In this document: piece after piece, positions 18,604 to 28,000 of the stretch
Position numbering within the stretch: the stretch's first letter is position 1
Layout of the letters: each line of letters starts with the position of its first letter
Made by a program: the position numbers and the translations under genes
Assembly: GCA_963668605.1 (NCBI GenBank)
Contig: OY764903.1
Span: 3,720,001 to 3,784,000, forward strand
DNA: 64,000 bases
Direction of reading: 5' to 3'
Source of the DNA: G963668605 sp963668605
GTDB taxonomy: Bacteria; Acidobacteriota; Terriglobia; Bryobacterales; Bryobacteraceae
Notes under the pieces: model-generated
The model's input: only the letters and a program-made list of their open reading frames with translations
Told to the model about the DNA's origin: nothing
Databases searched by the model: none

Positions 18604-18760
18604 AGATATGTCTCAACCTCCGCCAAGCTCGTACGCCCACATGGGCCCCGGTAACTAGTAACTGAGGGCACGCTGAGCGCCAAACGCCTGTCGAGTCGAT
18701 TCGCACCTTGATGATTGACAGATTCGGATTCGGAGGGAGCAGCGTGGCGTCCGGTCAGTA

Positions 18761-18791
18761 ACCGTATACGGTCGATTGACCAGATACGGTC
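18761..18791. promoter_or_regulatory. Palindrome plus extra half-site upstream of the kinase operon
   Basis: ACCGTATACGGT at 18761-18772 is a perfect 12-bp palindrome. Its half ATACGGTC (18766-18773) is repeated exactly at 18784-18791, 18 nt downstream, close to two helical turns. It lies about 160 nt upstream of the kinase start. The arrangement looks like an operator with an auxiliary half-site; the binding protein is unknown. Confidence 0.45.
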
Positions 18792-18832
18792 AGATTATTA
18801 TTGTAGTACGTCAGTAGTAGTAAATAGTCTTT

Positions 18833-18881
18833 TCTGGCTCCGTTTCTGCAATATGCAATAGACGAGCCGGATCAATGCGTG
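18833..18881 (+). repeat. REP-like hairpin adjoining RAYT copy 2
   Basis: GGCTC at 18836-18840 pairs with GAGCC at 18864-18868, and a second small palindrome (TGCAATATGCA) sits in the loop. The flanks match the hairpin at 15042-15082 in the opposite orientation: TCTGGCTCCGTTT, GAGCCGGATCAAT and a CGTG after one variable base. The two hairpins therefore form inverted repeats around the kinase operon. Its 3' end overlaps the end of the decayed transposase. Confidence 0.6.
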
Positions 18882-19135
18882 TAGCATCGGCAGTCCCGTT
18901 GACCGAGCAACCACACCGGCGTATTTTTCTCATTCGGAACGGCTATCAGGTCGATACCAGGCAGTAGGCCAGCACCGCCAGACCCGCCTTCACGCTGTGC
19001 TCTTTCAGTAATCCCAGACACACTTGACGGGCGCGCCGGGTGCAGAAAACGATCTGCCAGCCGGTACCATGCTGCCTCACCTGGTGCGCTGTGCCAGGTA
19101 CTACGATCTGAGCCGTTCGAGACGTGCGGAGTATC
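18872..19135 (-). pseudogene. Decayed REP-associated (RAYT, Y1/IS200-like) transposase, copy 2
   Basis: The minus-strand reading from 19119 gives RTAQIVVPGTAH, Q-V-R-Q-H-G-T-G-W-Q-I-V-F-C-T-R-R, then L-K-E-H-S-V-K-A-G-L-A-V-L-A-Y-C-L-V-S-T and a stop at 18946-18948. After a frameshift the family sequence resumes as LIAVPNEKNTPVWLLGQ. The pattern AYCLMPNHVHLI-x-VP is a RAYT hallmark; here the H-x-H pair itself is destroyed at the frameshift. Copy 2 is longer than copy 1 and lies on the same strand. Upstream homology with copy 1 extends to about 19200. Confidence 0.75.
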
Positions 19136-19380
19136 CCATTCCGCCATGGAGTGCCTCAAAATCTAAGACTTTCTCCAGCGGGACGTCCGGGATACTATTG
19201 CTGCAAACCCGAACGAGGGACTTGAATTACGAATTGGAGGACTTGTTCCGGTGGTCGTATCAGCAGTTCTGAGCAATAGCGGCCTGACTCCCGTCCGATC
19301 CTTCCCTTTCCCGTGAAAATCGCTTACAATTTCCGCATATCGGAATCGACGATCGCACAAATCGCGAAGGAGAGCCGCGT

Positions 19381-22300
19381 ATGAGTCCCATCGTCCACGT
19401 CAGAAGACATGCAATAACCGCCGTTTTGGCGGTTTTGATGCTTGCCGTGTTACCGGCAACTGCGCAAATCGGCGGTACCGGAACAATTCAGGGAGTGGTG
19501 ACGGACCCTACCGGCGCCTTTATCCCAGGAGCCACCGTTACGGTTGAGAATCTCGCCACCAAGGGTAAGACTGTTCGGAATACTACTGACTCCGGCTATT
19601 ACGTGGTATCGCCTCTGGCCGCCGGTGAGTACAGCGTATCCGTCAGTTCCAGCGGATTCCAGACCACAGTAAGCGAACACGTCCGGGTAGATGCACTCGG
19701 ACAAGTCGCAGTTGATTTCACGCTGAAAATCGGCACCGCCACGGACTCGGTGACCGTAAGTGATACGCCCCCACAGATCAATACGTCGGACGCCCGCGTC
19801 GGACAGACCGTCCGGAACGAGTTGTACACCGCTTTACCACTTGCGATGTCCAACGCGCCACGCGACCCGACGGCTTTCGTCCAGTACATGCCAGGGGTGG
19901 TGCCGGGCGGCAGCAATGCGGCGGGCCAGGTGTACGGAGCACAGGCGAACACCCAGGAAGTTTATGTGGAAGGGTTGCCCATTACGAACTCGGCCGTTCA
20001 GGGCGAGGTGCGCAATTTAGGATTAGGCGTCTCGGTCGAAGCAGTAGATCAATTCCAGTTGGAGACGGCGGGCGCATCGGTCATGTTTTCGGGACAGGGC
20101 GCGACAAATTTCGTGGTGAAGTCCGGGGGCAATCAAGTGCATGGAACTGCCTACGAGTATTTCCGGAACACTGTGCTCGATGCGCGCAGCTACTTCGCCG
20201 CAACGCGGCCTCCGGAACACCAGAACCAGTTCGGCTTCAACATTGGCGGGCCGGTCGTAAAGAACCGGATTTTCTACTTCGGTTCGTATGATGGGTACCG
20301 TTACCGGACAGGAACAGCGGCGACTCTGGTCACGGTGCCGAGCGCGGCGCAGCGTCAGGGCGACTTCAGCCAGTTGCCGGTACTGATCTACGATCCGCAG
20401 AGCACGGCGACAGTGGATGGCGTCCGAACGCGGGCGGCATTCCCGAACAACCGTATTCCGGATTCACGCATATCCTCCGCATCGAAGACGCTGCAAGGAT
20501 CATTGCCCAACCCGACTTACAGCACCCTCCAGACCAACTACCTCAGTTCGCTGCCAACGGGAACTAATAATGACAACACCACCATCAAAGTGGACGCAAA
20601 TCTGAACGACAAGAACACGCTGTTCGGCCTGTTCAGCCGCGGCAAGCGGAGCCAATCCACGCCGTATCGCGGCGCTGGAAACAGCATGCCGCTGCCTTAC
20701 GCCGACACGAGGCTGGTGGTGGAGATTCCGACGACGACGCAGATACGCTACAACTTCGTGGCGAGTCCGAACCTGATCAACCAGGCAAGCTTTGGATTCT
20801 CCCGGTTGTGGGTGCCTATCCTGAACGCCACCATCGACGGCGACTGGATGACCAAAGCCGGCGTGACGGGACTGCCTTCCGGCGAGGCGGCGTCCTCGTT
20901 CCCCGAGATTGTCTTCGGCGGGCCGAACGCTGTAACCGGATGGCGAGGCACGAACTCCAGGGCTTTCATCGAGGCGTTGAACACTTTCACCTTCCAGGAC
21001 AATGTACAGTGGACGCACGGCAAGCATTCGGTGACACTGGGAGTTCAACTGCAGTGGATGCAGGCAAACGAAAGGACAAACGCCTACGGGAGCCTGGCGA
21101 CGTGGAATTTCAGTAACACACAGACGGCGGGCTTTGACGCGCGTGGAACGCTGCAAGCGACGACCGGCAACGCCTATGCCAGCTATCTTCTGGGAGCGGT
21201 GAATTCGGCGGTTGTGACCGAAGACTCGGTAGTGGGCACGGGCGGCCGGTACCGGACTTACTCATGGTGGATCCAGGATAACTTTCGCGTGACGAAGAAG
21301 CTGACCCTGAACCTGGGGCTGCGGCATGACATCATGCTGCCGTATGTCGAAGCGTTGGATCGCGAGTCTTACTTCGATCCAGGGACGCCTAATCCGGCTG
21401 CCGGCGGCTACAACGGCGTGCTGGCGTTTTACGGCAACGTGAAGAACGGCTGCGGCTGCCGAACCACGGTCAACACGCACTACAAGCTGTTCGGGCCCAG
21501 GTTGGGCTTTGCTTATTCCATGATGCCGAAGACCGTGATCCGCGGCGGCTATAGCGTAATGTACACTCACCGCGGAGCTGTGGGCGGTCGAGGTGGCGCG
21601 CGCACGGGAACCGGCACGCTGGGCTACTCCGCGAGTCCGTCGTACACGAGCCCGGATCAGGGCATCAGCCCGGCATTCTACTGGAGCAGTGGTATCCCGC
21701 CGTACGACAAGCCTCCGTTCTTCGACCCAACGCTGGGAACGTCGTTCAACGGATCGGGGAAAACGGGTTCGACCATGCAATATGGCGATCCGCTGATTGG
21801 CGGCAAGCCGCCTTACTATCAGAACTGGAACATCGGCTTCGAAAGATCCTTGACCGGCACGCTTACCCTGGGCGCTAACTACGTGGGCAGTAACGGGCAT
21901 TTCCAGGGGGGCGGGGGGCGCGGCATGTGGTCCGGCCAGATGGACCCGAAGTACCTGGCCTTGGGCAATCTGCTGCAATCGACGGCTACGCCGGCCAACA
22001 TAGCCGCGGCAAACGCGATCATACCTGGCATCAAACTGCCCTTCCCCACATTCGCCGGTACGATTTCGCAGATGCTGAGGCCGTTCCCGCAATACCCTGG
22101 CATCAGTGACCTCTGGGGGGATGTGGCCAATGCGAATTACAACTCGCTGCAGGTGATCGTGAACAAAACGTTGTCCCACGGGTTGGTGCTGAATTCCAAT
22201 TATGTTTTCAGCAAAGCGTTCTCAGACGACACTGGCACTCGCAGCGCTTACAACTGGAAGACCGAAAAAGCGCAGCAGGTGGACCCGTCGCACACTCTCA

Positions 22301-22854
22301 ATGTGTTGCTCACCTATACCCTTCCGTTTGGCAAGGGACAACACTGGACGTCGTCGAACCGCATCGGGCAAGGACTGGCCAGCGGGTGGAAGGTGGCAGG
22401 AATTGTCACGTACCGGTCCGGGCCTCTCTTCGGCACCATCGCCGCAAGCTGCAACCTGCCCAATGCCGGAGGCTGTTACGCGGACTACAATCCGGCCTTT
22501 TCAGGCGACGTGCGGATCAACGGCAACTACGGAAGCGGAGACGTTCGAACTGCCACCTACGTAAACAAGAGCGCGTTCGCGAATCCCGCGGCATTCAACT
22601 ACGGGACAACCCCTCGAACAGGGGCGTTCGGACTGCGCGGACCCAGCAACTCGAATACGAGTATGAGCCTGAAGCGGGAGTTCAGCATACACGAGCGCTG
22701 GAAAGTCACACTTCAGGCGGATGCGCTGAACATGTTCAACTGGGTCAGATTCGCGAACCCGAACCTGAACATCACGTCGGCCAATTTCGGGCAGATTACC
22801 GCCATCGCCAACTCGCCGCGCGTCGTGCAATTGAATGCGCGCTTCAGTTTCTGA
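19381..22854 (+). CDS. TonB-dependent receptor, Oar-like, with carboxypeptidase-regulatory domain (1)
   Basis: Outer-membrane receptor of 1157 residues. The signal peptide ends ...VLPATAQ (about 29). A carboxypeptidase-regulatory-like beta-sandwich follows (about 32-120; IQGVVTDPTGAFIPGATVTV, ending GEYSVSVSSSGF), then a plug (about 120-280; VQYMPGVVPGG) and a large beta-barrel. The last residue is Phe (RFSF), as expected for BAM-dependent barrels. AAGGAG at 19367-19372 lies 8 nt before the ATG, and a possible -10 box (TACAAT) is at 19325-19330. No SusD-like lipoprotein accompanies it. It converges with the PL22 lyase homologue, so import of pectic oligosaccharides is one possibility. The loop NGCGCRT in the barrel holds paired Cys. 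Confidence 0.92.
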   Translation: MSPIVHVRRHAITAVLAVLMLAVLPATAQIGGTGTIQGVVTDPTGAFIPGATVTVENLATKGKTVRNTTDSGYYVVSPLAAGEYSVSVSSSGFQTTVSEHVRVDALGQVAVDFTLKIGTATDSVTVSDTPPQINTSDARVGQTVRNELYTALPLAMSNAPRDPTAFVQYMPGVVPGGSNAAGQVYGAQANTQEVYVEGLPITNSAVQGEVRNLGLGVSVEAVDQFQLETAGASVMFSGQGATNFVVKSGGNQVHGTAYEYFRNTVLDARSYFAATRPPEHQNQFGFNIGGPVVKNRIFYFGSYDGYRYRTGTAATLVTVPSAAQRQGDFSQLPVLIYDPQSTATVDGVRTRAAFPNNRIPDSRISSASKTLQGSLPNPTYSTLQTNYLSSLPTGTNNDNTTIKVDANLNDKNTLFGLFSRGKRSQSTPYRGAGNSMPLPYADTRLVVEIPTTTQIRYNFVASPNLINQASFGFSRLWVPILNATIDGDWMTKAGVTGLPSGEAASSFPEIVFGGPNAVTGWRGTNSRAFIEALNTFTFQDNVQWTHGKHSVTLGVQLQWMQANERTNAYGSLATWNFSNTQTAGFDARGTLQATTGNAYASYLLGAVNSAVVTEDSVVGTGGRYRTYSWWIQDNFRVTKKLTLNLGLRHDIMLPYVEALDRESYFDPGTPNPAAGGYNGVLAFYGNVKNGCGCRTTVNTHYKLFGPRLGFAYSMMPKTVIRGGYSVMYTHRGAVGGRGGARTGTGTLGYSASPSYTSPDQGISPAFYWSSGIPPYDKPPFFDPTLGTSFNGSGKTGSTMQYGDPLIGGKPPYYQNWNIGFERSLTGTLTLGANYVGSNGHFQGGGGRGMWSGQMDPKYLALGNLLQSTATPANIAAANAIIPGIKLPFPTFAGTISQMLRPFPQYPGISDLWGDVANANYNSLQVIVNKTLSHGLVLNSNYVFSKAFSDDTGTRSAYNWKTEKAQQVDPSHTLNVLLTYTLPFGKGQHWTSSNRIGQGLASGWKVAGIVTYRSGPLFGTIAASCNLPNAGGCYADYNPAFSGDVRINGNYGSGDVRTATYVNKSAFANPAAFNYGTTPRTGAFGLRGPSNSNTSMSLKREFSIHERWKVTLQADALNMFNWVRFANPNLNITSANFGQITAIANSPRVVQLNARFSF

Positions 22855-22930
22855 TTTTGCGTTCACGGAAAGGCGCAACGATTGCCAACTGCGGTTCGTG
22901 CCCGGGGATTGTTCATGCCTCCCGCCTGGA

Positions 22931-24172
22931 TCAGCGATGAGCCGCCTTCGCGATTTCGACCGCGAAAACATGTACCGGACCCAGCATGTTGGACCGGAAA
23001 ACGACCCATTTCATGTCGGGGGAAAACGTGACATTGGGTTCCAGTCTGTAGTCGTGTTTCGAGAGATTGACGAGACGCTCGGACTTCAAATAGCCAATGT
23101 CGATCAGGTTCTTCTTATCCCGGAATGAACTTCCCTTCACCATGACAGGACGAAAAAGATATATCCACTGGCCGTTACCTGGAGGGTCTAGCGTCTCGTT
23201 GTCGGGCGAGCGAGCGGCGACGCTGCTCGGGCCGCCCCCATCGCCGGCGAACAACTTCCCGTCCGCCGAGACATTGAAGTGCACAGACCACTCGTTCCGC
23301 TCCAGGTGATACCACGTTCGATGTCCGGTTGCGATCTCCACACCGGCTAACCAGAACACGGTGCTTTTCGGAGTCTGCAAGTCGTACCAGACGGTTTTGC
23401 CATCGGCGCTGAAGAACTCATGCCCCGCGATTTCCATGTTCATCGTCCGCTCATGCATCAATCGCAGGCCGGTGCCATCCGTGCGGATCGTCCACACCCG
23501 GTCGTTAAAGTGCCAGGGCCCTTCATGGCAAAACATGATGAGATTGGGATCGGTGGGCGACATCTGGAGATGGTTGGTCCAGTCGTTCTCGGTGTAAATC
23601 TTCCGGAACTGGCCAGTCTTGATGTCAATCGTGTATAGCATCTTCGGCGTACCCCTGGCCCAGTTTGCCTCGAGGCTTCCTCCTTGGCCGTTGGGCGGCG
23701 GAGTGCGGGGCACGGTCTTTCCATCGGGATCCTGTGCAATGCCCACCAGCATCGTTTCGTCCGCGTTGACGGCGATGGCGCCGCCCCGGCCCGCCTGGAC
23801 CGGAATCTTCGCAACCTCTTGCGTAGCGTGCGTGTCAAGGTCCGTGGCAAAGATGGCGCCATCTTTCGTGTAGTAAACCTGGCCGGTCCGATGGCCAGTC
23901 ACGAGAATGTTCACACGGCCCTCGACGACCTGTTCAATCTGGCGTGTGGCGAGATTGATCGTCGCGATTCCGTGGGGATTGGTGACCACAAGCTTCTTGC
24001 CGTCGGCCGAGTAGGCGTTTTGGTGAAAGTAGAGCGACGCGGTGCCGGGTTCACGGGAAAGACGAATTACGCGATGTCCAGTGTCGGGATCGATCCATTC
24101 TGTTGGCAGTGCCTCCTGCGCGCAGAGGAGCCGCATCGCAGCAAAGGTTAAAAATAGGGGTTTATGCATCAT
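22931..24172 (-). CDS. PL22 oligogalacturonate lyase family protein (beta-propeller)
   Basis: About 413 residues. The opening WIDPDTGHRVIRLSREPG, then SLYFHQNAYSADGKKLVVT, is typical of oligogalacturonide lyases (PL22, seven-bladed propeller). The later FCHEGPWHFNDRVWTI and MEIAGHEFFSADGKTVWYD supply the His residues expected to hold the metal, and HFNVSADGKLFAGDGG the last conserved blade. Known members split short unsaturated galacturonates by beta-elimination. A short hydrophobic N-terminus ending LLCAQ looks like a signal peptide, so a periplasmic location is likely; this differs from cytoplasmic enterobacterial Ogl. ATG 24172 or 24169 is chosen; the open frame upstream to 24292 lacks a signal. 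Confidence 0.85.
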   Translation of the reverse strand: MMHKPLFLTFAAMRLLCAQEALPTEWIDPDTGHRVIRLSREPGTASLYFHQNAYSADGKKLVVTNPHGIATINLATRQIEQVVEGRVNILVTGHRTGQVYYTKDGAIFATDLDTHATQEVAKIPVQAGRGGAIAVNADETMLVGIAQDPDGKTVPRTPPPNGQGGSLEANWARGTPKMLYTIDIKTGQFRKIYTENDWTNHLQMSPTDPNLIMFCHEGPWHFNDRVWTIRTDGTGLRLMHERTMNMEIAGHEFFSADGKTVWYDLQTPKSTVFWLAGVEIATGHRTWYHLERNEWSVHFNVSADGKLFAGDGGGPSSVAARSPDNETLDPPGNGQWIYLFRPVMVKGSSFRDKKNLIDIGYLKSERLVNLSKHDYRLEPNVTFSPDMKWVVFRSNMLGPVHVFAVEIAKAAHR

Positions 24173-24809
24173 TTGGCCCTCGAAAACCAATCCGGCCATC
24201 GCAGGGAATCCAGCTTGCGGTTGAACCCTCGGTAGCTCCTTGGCGAAAACTTGCGTGCCGGTGATCGCTTTTCCTTGGGACATTGAAGACAACCGCCGTC
24301 GCGCCCGCCGGATCGAGCATCGCCATGTACAGGACTGTCACACATTCCCTTCCGAGACGCAATATGGAGTCCCGGCTCAACGCTGGCGTTTCCACGGCTC
24401 GCAGCGAATCAGACCATACCTCGCGGAATTGGCGCGGCGTGCACGCAGTGTTCTTCTGATTGACAGGCGCCAGGCAATAGTATTGAAACTCGGCGTCATC
24501 GGCCGCCGGGAGGTTACAGCTTGTGCCGAAAAAGGTAGCGTGGCTCCGTATGCAGCGAAACCTGTACTCGATAATTTCCGGTTTCCGGTACAGTAACCCG
24601 TCCCAGAACTCCGGACACAGATCGCCTGCACCGTCCAGATCCTTGCCGCCGACACGCATGGCACGCGTCAGATCCGGCTGGAGACGGATCGCGGTGAGGT
24701 GATGAGGCATGGTGGGAGCGACGCTGTTCACGATCGTCAAATAGGAACGATCCATCGAAGCAGAGCGCGATGGGCCGCTGAGAATCGCGCCCCCTTTTTC
24801 ACGCCCCAT
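24162..24809 (-). other. Open frame of uncertain status upstream of the PL22 gene
   Basis: A minus-strand frame of about 215 codons (from MGREKGGAILSG to a TAA at 24162-24164) overlaps the PL22 start by about 10 nt, an overlap typical of operons. Its composition (several Cys and Trp, for example LYMAMLDPAGATAVVFNV) does not look like a mere antisense shadow, but I recognise no domain. It begins just after the ABC-ATPase remnant, so it may be more eroded DNA. It holds most of the 24173-25024 gap. Confidence 0.25.
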
Positions 24810-24864
24810 CCGAGCCACCTTCTGGATGACGGCTTCGATACATTGCACGACGGTGTGAGGCAAG

Positions 24865-24960
24865 CATACTCGCCTGTCTTGGTGTCCAGCGTCCCAGTCG
24901 GCTCGTCGGCCAGCGCTAATTGGGTTCACCTTGCGATAACTTGACGTCCGCAGCGGTAAA
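24865..24960 (-). pseudogene. Remnant of an ABC transporter ATPase (LolD/MacB type)
   Basis: The minus-strand translation around 24865-24915 reads L-A-L-A-D-E-P-T-G-T-L-D-T-K-T-G-E, the Walker B and D-loop of ABC ATPases of the lipoprotein-release/MacB class. Just upstream RQVIAR (the end of the signature helix, normally QRVAIARAL) is seen in the same region, with a stop and a 1-nt frame change between. Neither the Walker A side nor the H-loop is present. This is a clear but short gene relic. Confidence 0.6.
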
Positions 24961-24969
24961 GAAATGAGG

Positions 24970-25008
24970 GCTGGCTGGCTTCCTCGTTGCGGAGAAAAGC
25001 CAGCCAGC
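24970..25008 (-). terminator. Strong rho-independent-type hairpin after receptor 2
   Basis: GCTGGCTGGCTT (24970-24981) and AAGCCAGCCAGC (24997-25008) form a perfect 12-bp stem with a 15-nt loop. On the minus strand it is followed by a T-rich stretch (ATTTCTTT) a few bases later. It lies 17 nt past the stop of the receptor gene ending at 25025. Confidence 0.75.
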
Positions 25009-25024
25009 ATGAAAAGACCTCAAC

Positions 25025-28000
25025 TCAGAAAGATAGCTTTAGCGCCATCTGAACCATGCGCGCGTTGTTCTGTTGCGTCGGATTCACCTTGCCGAAGCTT
25101 GAACTGCCGGGGTCGGTGGATGCCACATCGCCGAAGCGAACATGGTTGAAGAGGTTATAGGCCTCGAACCGATACTGAACCCTGACCTTTTCGCGAACAG
25201 CGAACGTCTTCGAGATGACCGCGTCCACGTTATTCACACGGCTGGAGCGGATGTCGCTCCATCGGCTCGGGATGCTGCGAACGTAAGTGGCGAAGTCCTG
25301 GTATACGCCGTTCTTGATGCTGTCATTCGCCGCCGGCTTGTAATCGTAGCCGGGCAAGCTCTGCACGCCGGTCCAGGCAGGGTAGGCAGCGAGCGTCGCC
25401 TGACTCATGCCTTTGTCGGGAAACCTATAGAACTGGCTTATGTCGAACCACTGCGCCAGGGTCCGCTTGTCCTTAGACAGCTTGAAATCCGTGCCGCTGA
25501 AGAAGAAGCTATCCGTGTCGTCGAACGTGATGGGCTTGCCGGATTGGATTGTGAACTGCCCGGTCAACTGCCAACCACCGAGTACGAAGTCCAGCGCCTT
25601 GGGCATCGTCGCCCCAAACCTTTGCTGCCGCCCGATCGGGAGCTGCCAGATGGGAGCGACCGAGAGGCGGAGGGGGCGGTCCTCCCCGCTCAGACGGTGC
25701 TCGATTTGGCGTCCCGCGATTTCCGGGCCGAGATAGGAATTGTCCTCCATCCGCTTCGACCAGGTGAAGGAATTAATCACGCTGAACCCCTTGCTGAACC
25801 GGCGCTCGACTTTTGCGAGAAGCGCATCATATTGGGTCGAGCCCACCGGGTTGTTGTTCTCCGTGATACTGCCCAGGATGGTGACGGGATTCAGCAACTG
25901 GTTGAGCGCGATGGTCTGGCTAGTAGCGACCGTCCCTGTGACGTTCTCCAGCCCCCTGAATGGGTTCGGGACCTGCTGATCCCACATCAACTGATCTACC
26001 GGCCGGCCGGCGGCGTCGAACTGCGGCGCCCGAAGCTGCTTCCACTGGCTGAAGCTCGCCAGGTTCTGATTCTGGTTGAGCGCCAGATTCTGCGTCTTGT
26101 TGTGCGAGTAGCCCAACTCTATCAGCCAGCTCTTGACCTGGCGCTGTAAATGCAAACTGTAGTTCCATGTGTAGGGCCGGCCGGAATCGGGGTTGGTCCA
26201 GTTCACGCCTTGGCCAAGGTTGGTCAGCGGGCCGAGTGAGGAACCGGTGGGTGCCAGGATGCCGTCGTGGTAGGGGTTGTCCAGCGTGTCGTAGTACGTC
26301 ATGTAGTTATCTTTGGTGGTAATCAGCGACGTACTGCGGCTGAAGCCGTTCTGACCGGCAGTGATGAATGTGGCCTGCACGAAACGCCCAAAGCCGCCGC
26401 GGATGACGGTGTTCGGCGTGAGCCGGTAAGCGAAGCCTACGCGCGGTTGAAATTGATCCCATTTGGCATTGGAAGTGCCCCGCGGTACTCCGCCGACACC
26501 GTTGAACAGTTGCGCGCCGAGCACCTTGAACGAACTCGCCGGCACCAACTGTGCCAGCGTCTGGACTGCGGCGTTGCTTGCATTACCGGTCAGGATCTTC
26601 GCATATGCCGCCTGGGCAGCGGAACTCACCGGACTCGCCGCGGTTGGATCAAAGACCGCCGTGGCACGGTTGTAGCGCTCAACGACCGGCGTCTCGACAT
26701 CCCAGCGCAGCCCGAGGTTCAACGTCAGCTTCGAATTAACGCGCCAGTCATTCTGGAAGTAGAGTCCACCAAAGTGCTGCGACCAAAAGGCGTCCGCGTT
26801 CCAGGGGAAACTGCTGTTGCTGTTGTGCGGGAGTCCCAGCATGAAAGACGCCAGCGTGTAGCCGTTGCCTGTTCCGCCGCTGACGTTGTTCTGCTGGCGC
26901 GTCCACTCGCTGCCGAAGTCGAATCGGCCCTGGTTGCCAATGCTCTTGTTGGCCTGCTGGAGAACCCAGTATTCGGCGCCATACTTGAAGGTCATGTTGC
27001 CCTTCACCTGGGTGAGTACAGCCGACCAGGTGTAGTTCGATGTGTCGGTGACGCTGCCCGCCTGATTCGTACCGATGTCCCCGAAGACGCCGGTAAGGCG
27101 CGGTGCGGCCGGAACGAATAGGCGCGAGGTAAACGAAGTCGGGAAACCCAGACTACTGGAATCGAATCCCACGCCGTGATCGTTGTTTGGCTCCTCGTAT
27201 CGGGTGAGGTTCGCCTTGACATTCAGGACCTTGGTGGGGCTAATCGTCCAAACATGATCTACGCCGGCGCCCCGCGTCATGCGGTGCTGATACGCACCAG
27301 TGAAAGCGTTCCCGAAATAGTCGTTGCTCAACTCGTCCTCGTGATACCAGCGGAACGTCGCGAAGGTCTTGTGCGAGTTGCTCCAGGTATGGTCGCCGCG
27401 CCCCATGATAACCGCCATTTTGTTCTGACGGCTGGAATGCGGCACGAAGTTGTTGGCATCTGTGCTGGTCCCGTCGCCAGGCGTGTTGGGCATCGGGACG
27501 TACTGCAAGACACCCTGAGCGACCTTGCTCAACCGGTTGGACGGGATCAGCATGCCGGGGAACAGCGTGCGAGACCCTTTCGAATCCACCGTCAGCGGGT
27601 CGTAAACCTGATACGGGTACCTGATCCGCTGGCCGCCTACCACGTTTGTGGTGTAGCTCTGGCTGAAGTCGCCTTTCCGCTCCAGATCGGTCGGCAGCGA
27701 CATAATCTGGAAGCGCGGATCCTGGTTGCGAATGCCGTTGTAGTTGAAGAAGAAGAATGTCTTCTGCTTGCCGTCGTAAACCTTTGGAATCCACACCGGG
27801 CCACCGATCGTGCCGCCATATTCGTTGTAGTGGACCGCGGGCTTCTCGCCGCCCGCCATGTTGGTCTGAAAGAGGTTCGCGTTCAGGATGTTGTTCTGGT
27901 TGTACTCGTACAGGCTTCCGTGCAGTCTGGAGGTGCCGCTCTTGGTGGTCATCTGGATGGTGCCGCCAGACTGCCGCCCCATTGCCGCGTCATACGCGTT

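Noticed and set aside
24173..24292. Upstream extension of the PL22 gene
   Set aside because: The extension has no signal peptide or domain, while ATG 24172/24169 starts a leader directly followed by the conserved WIDPDTGH opening.
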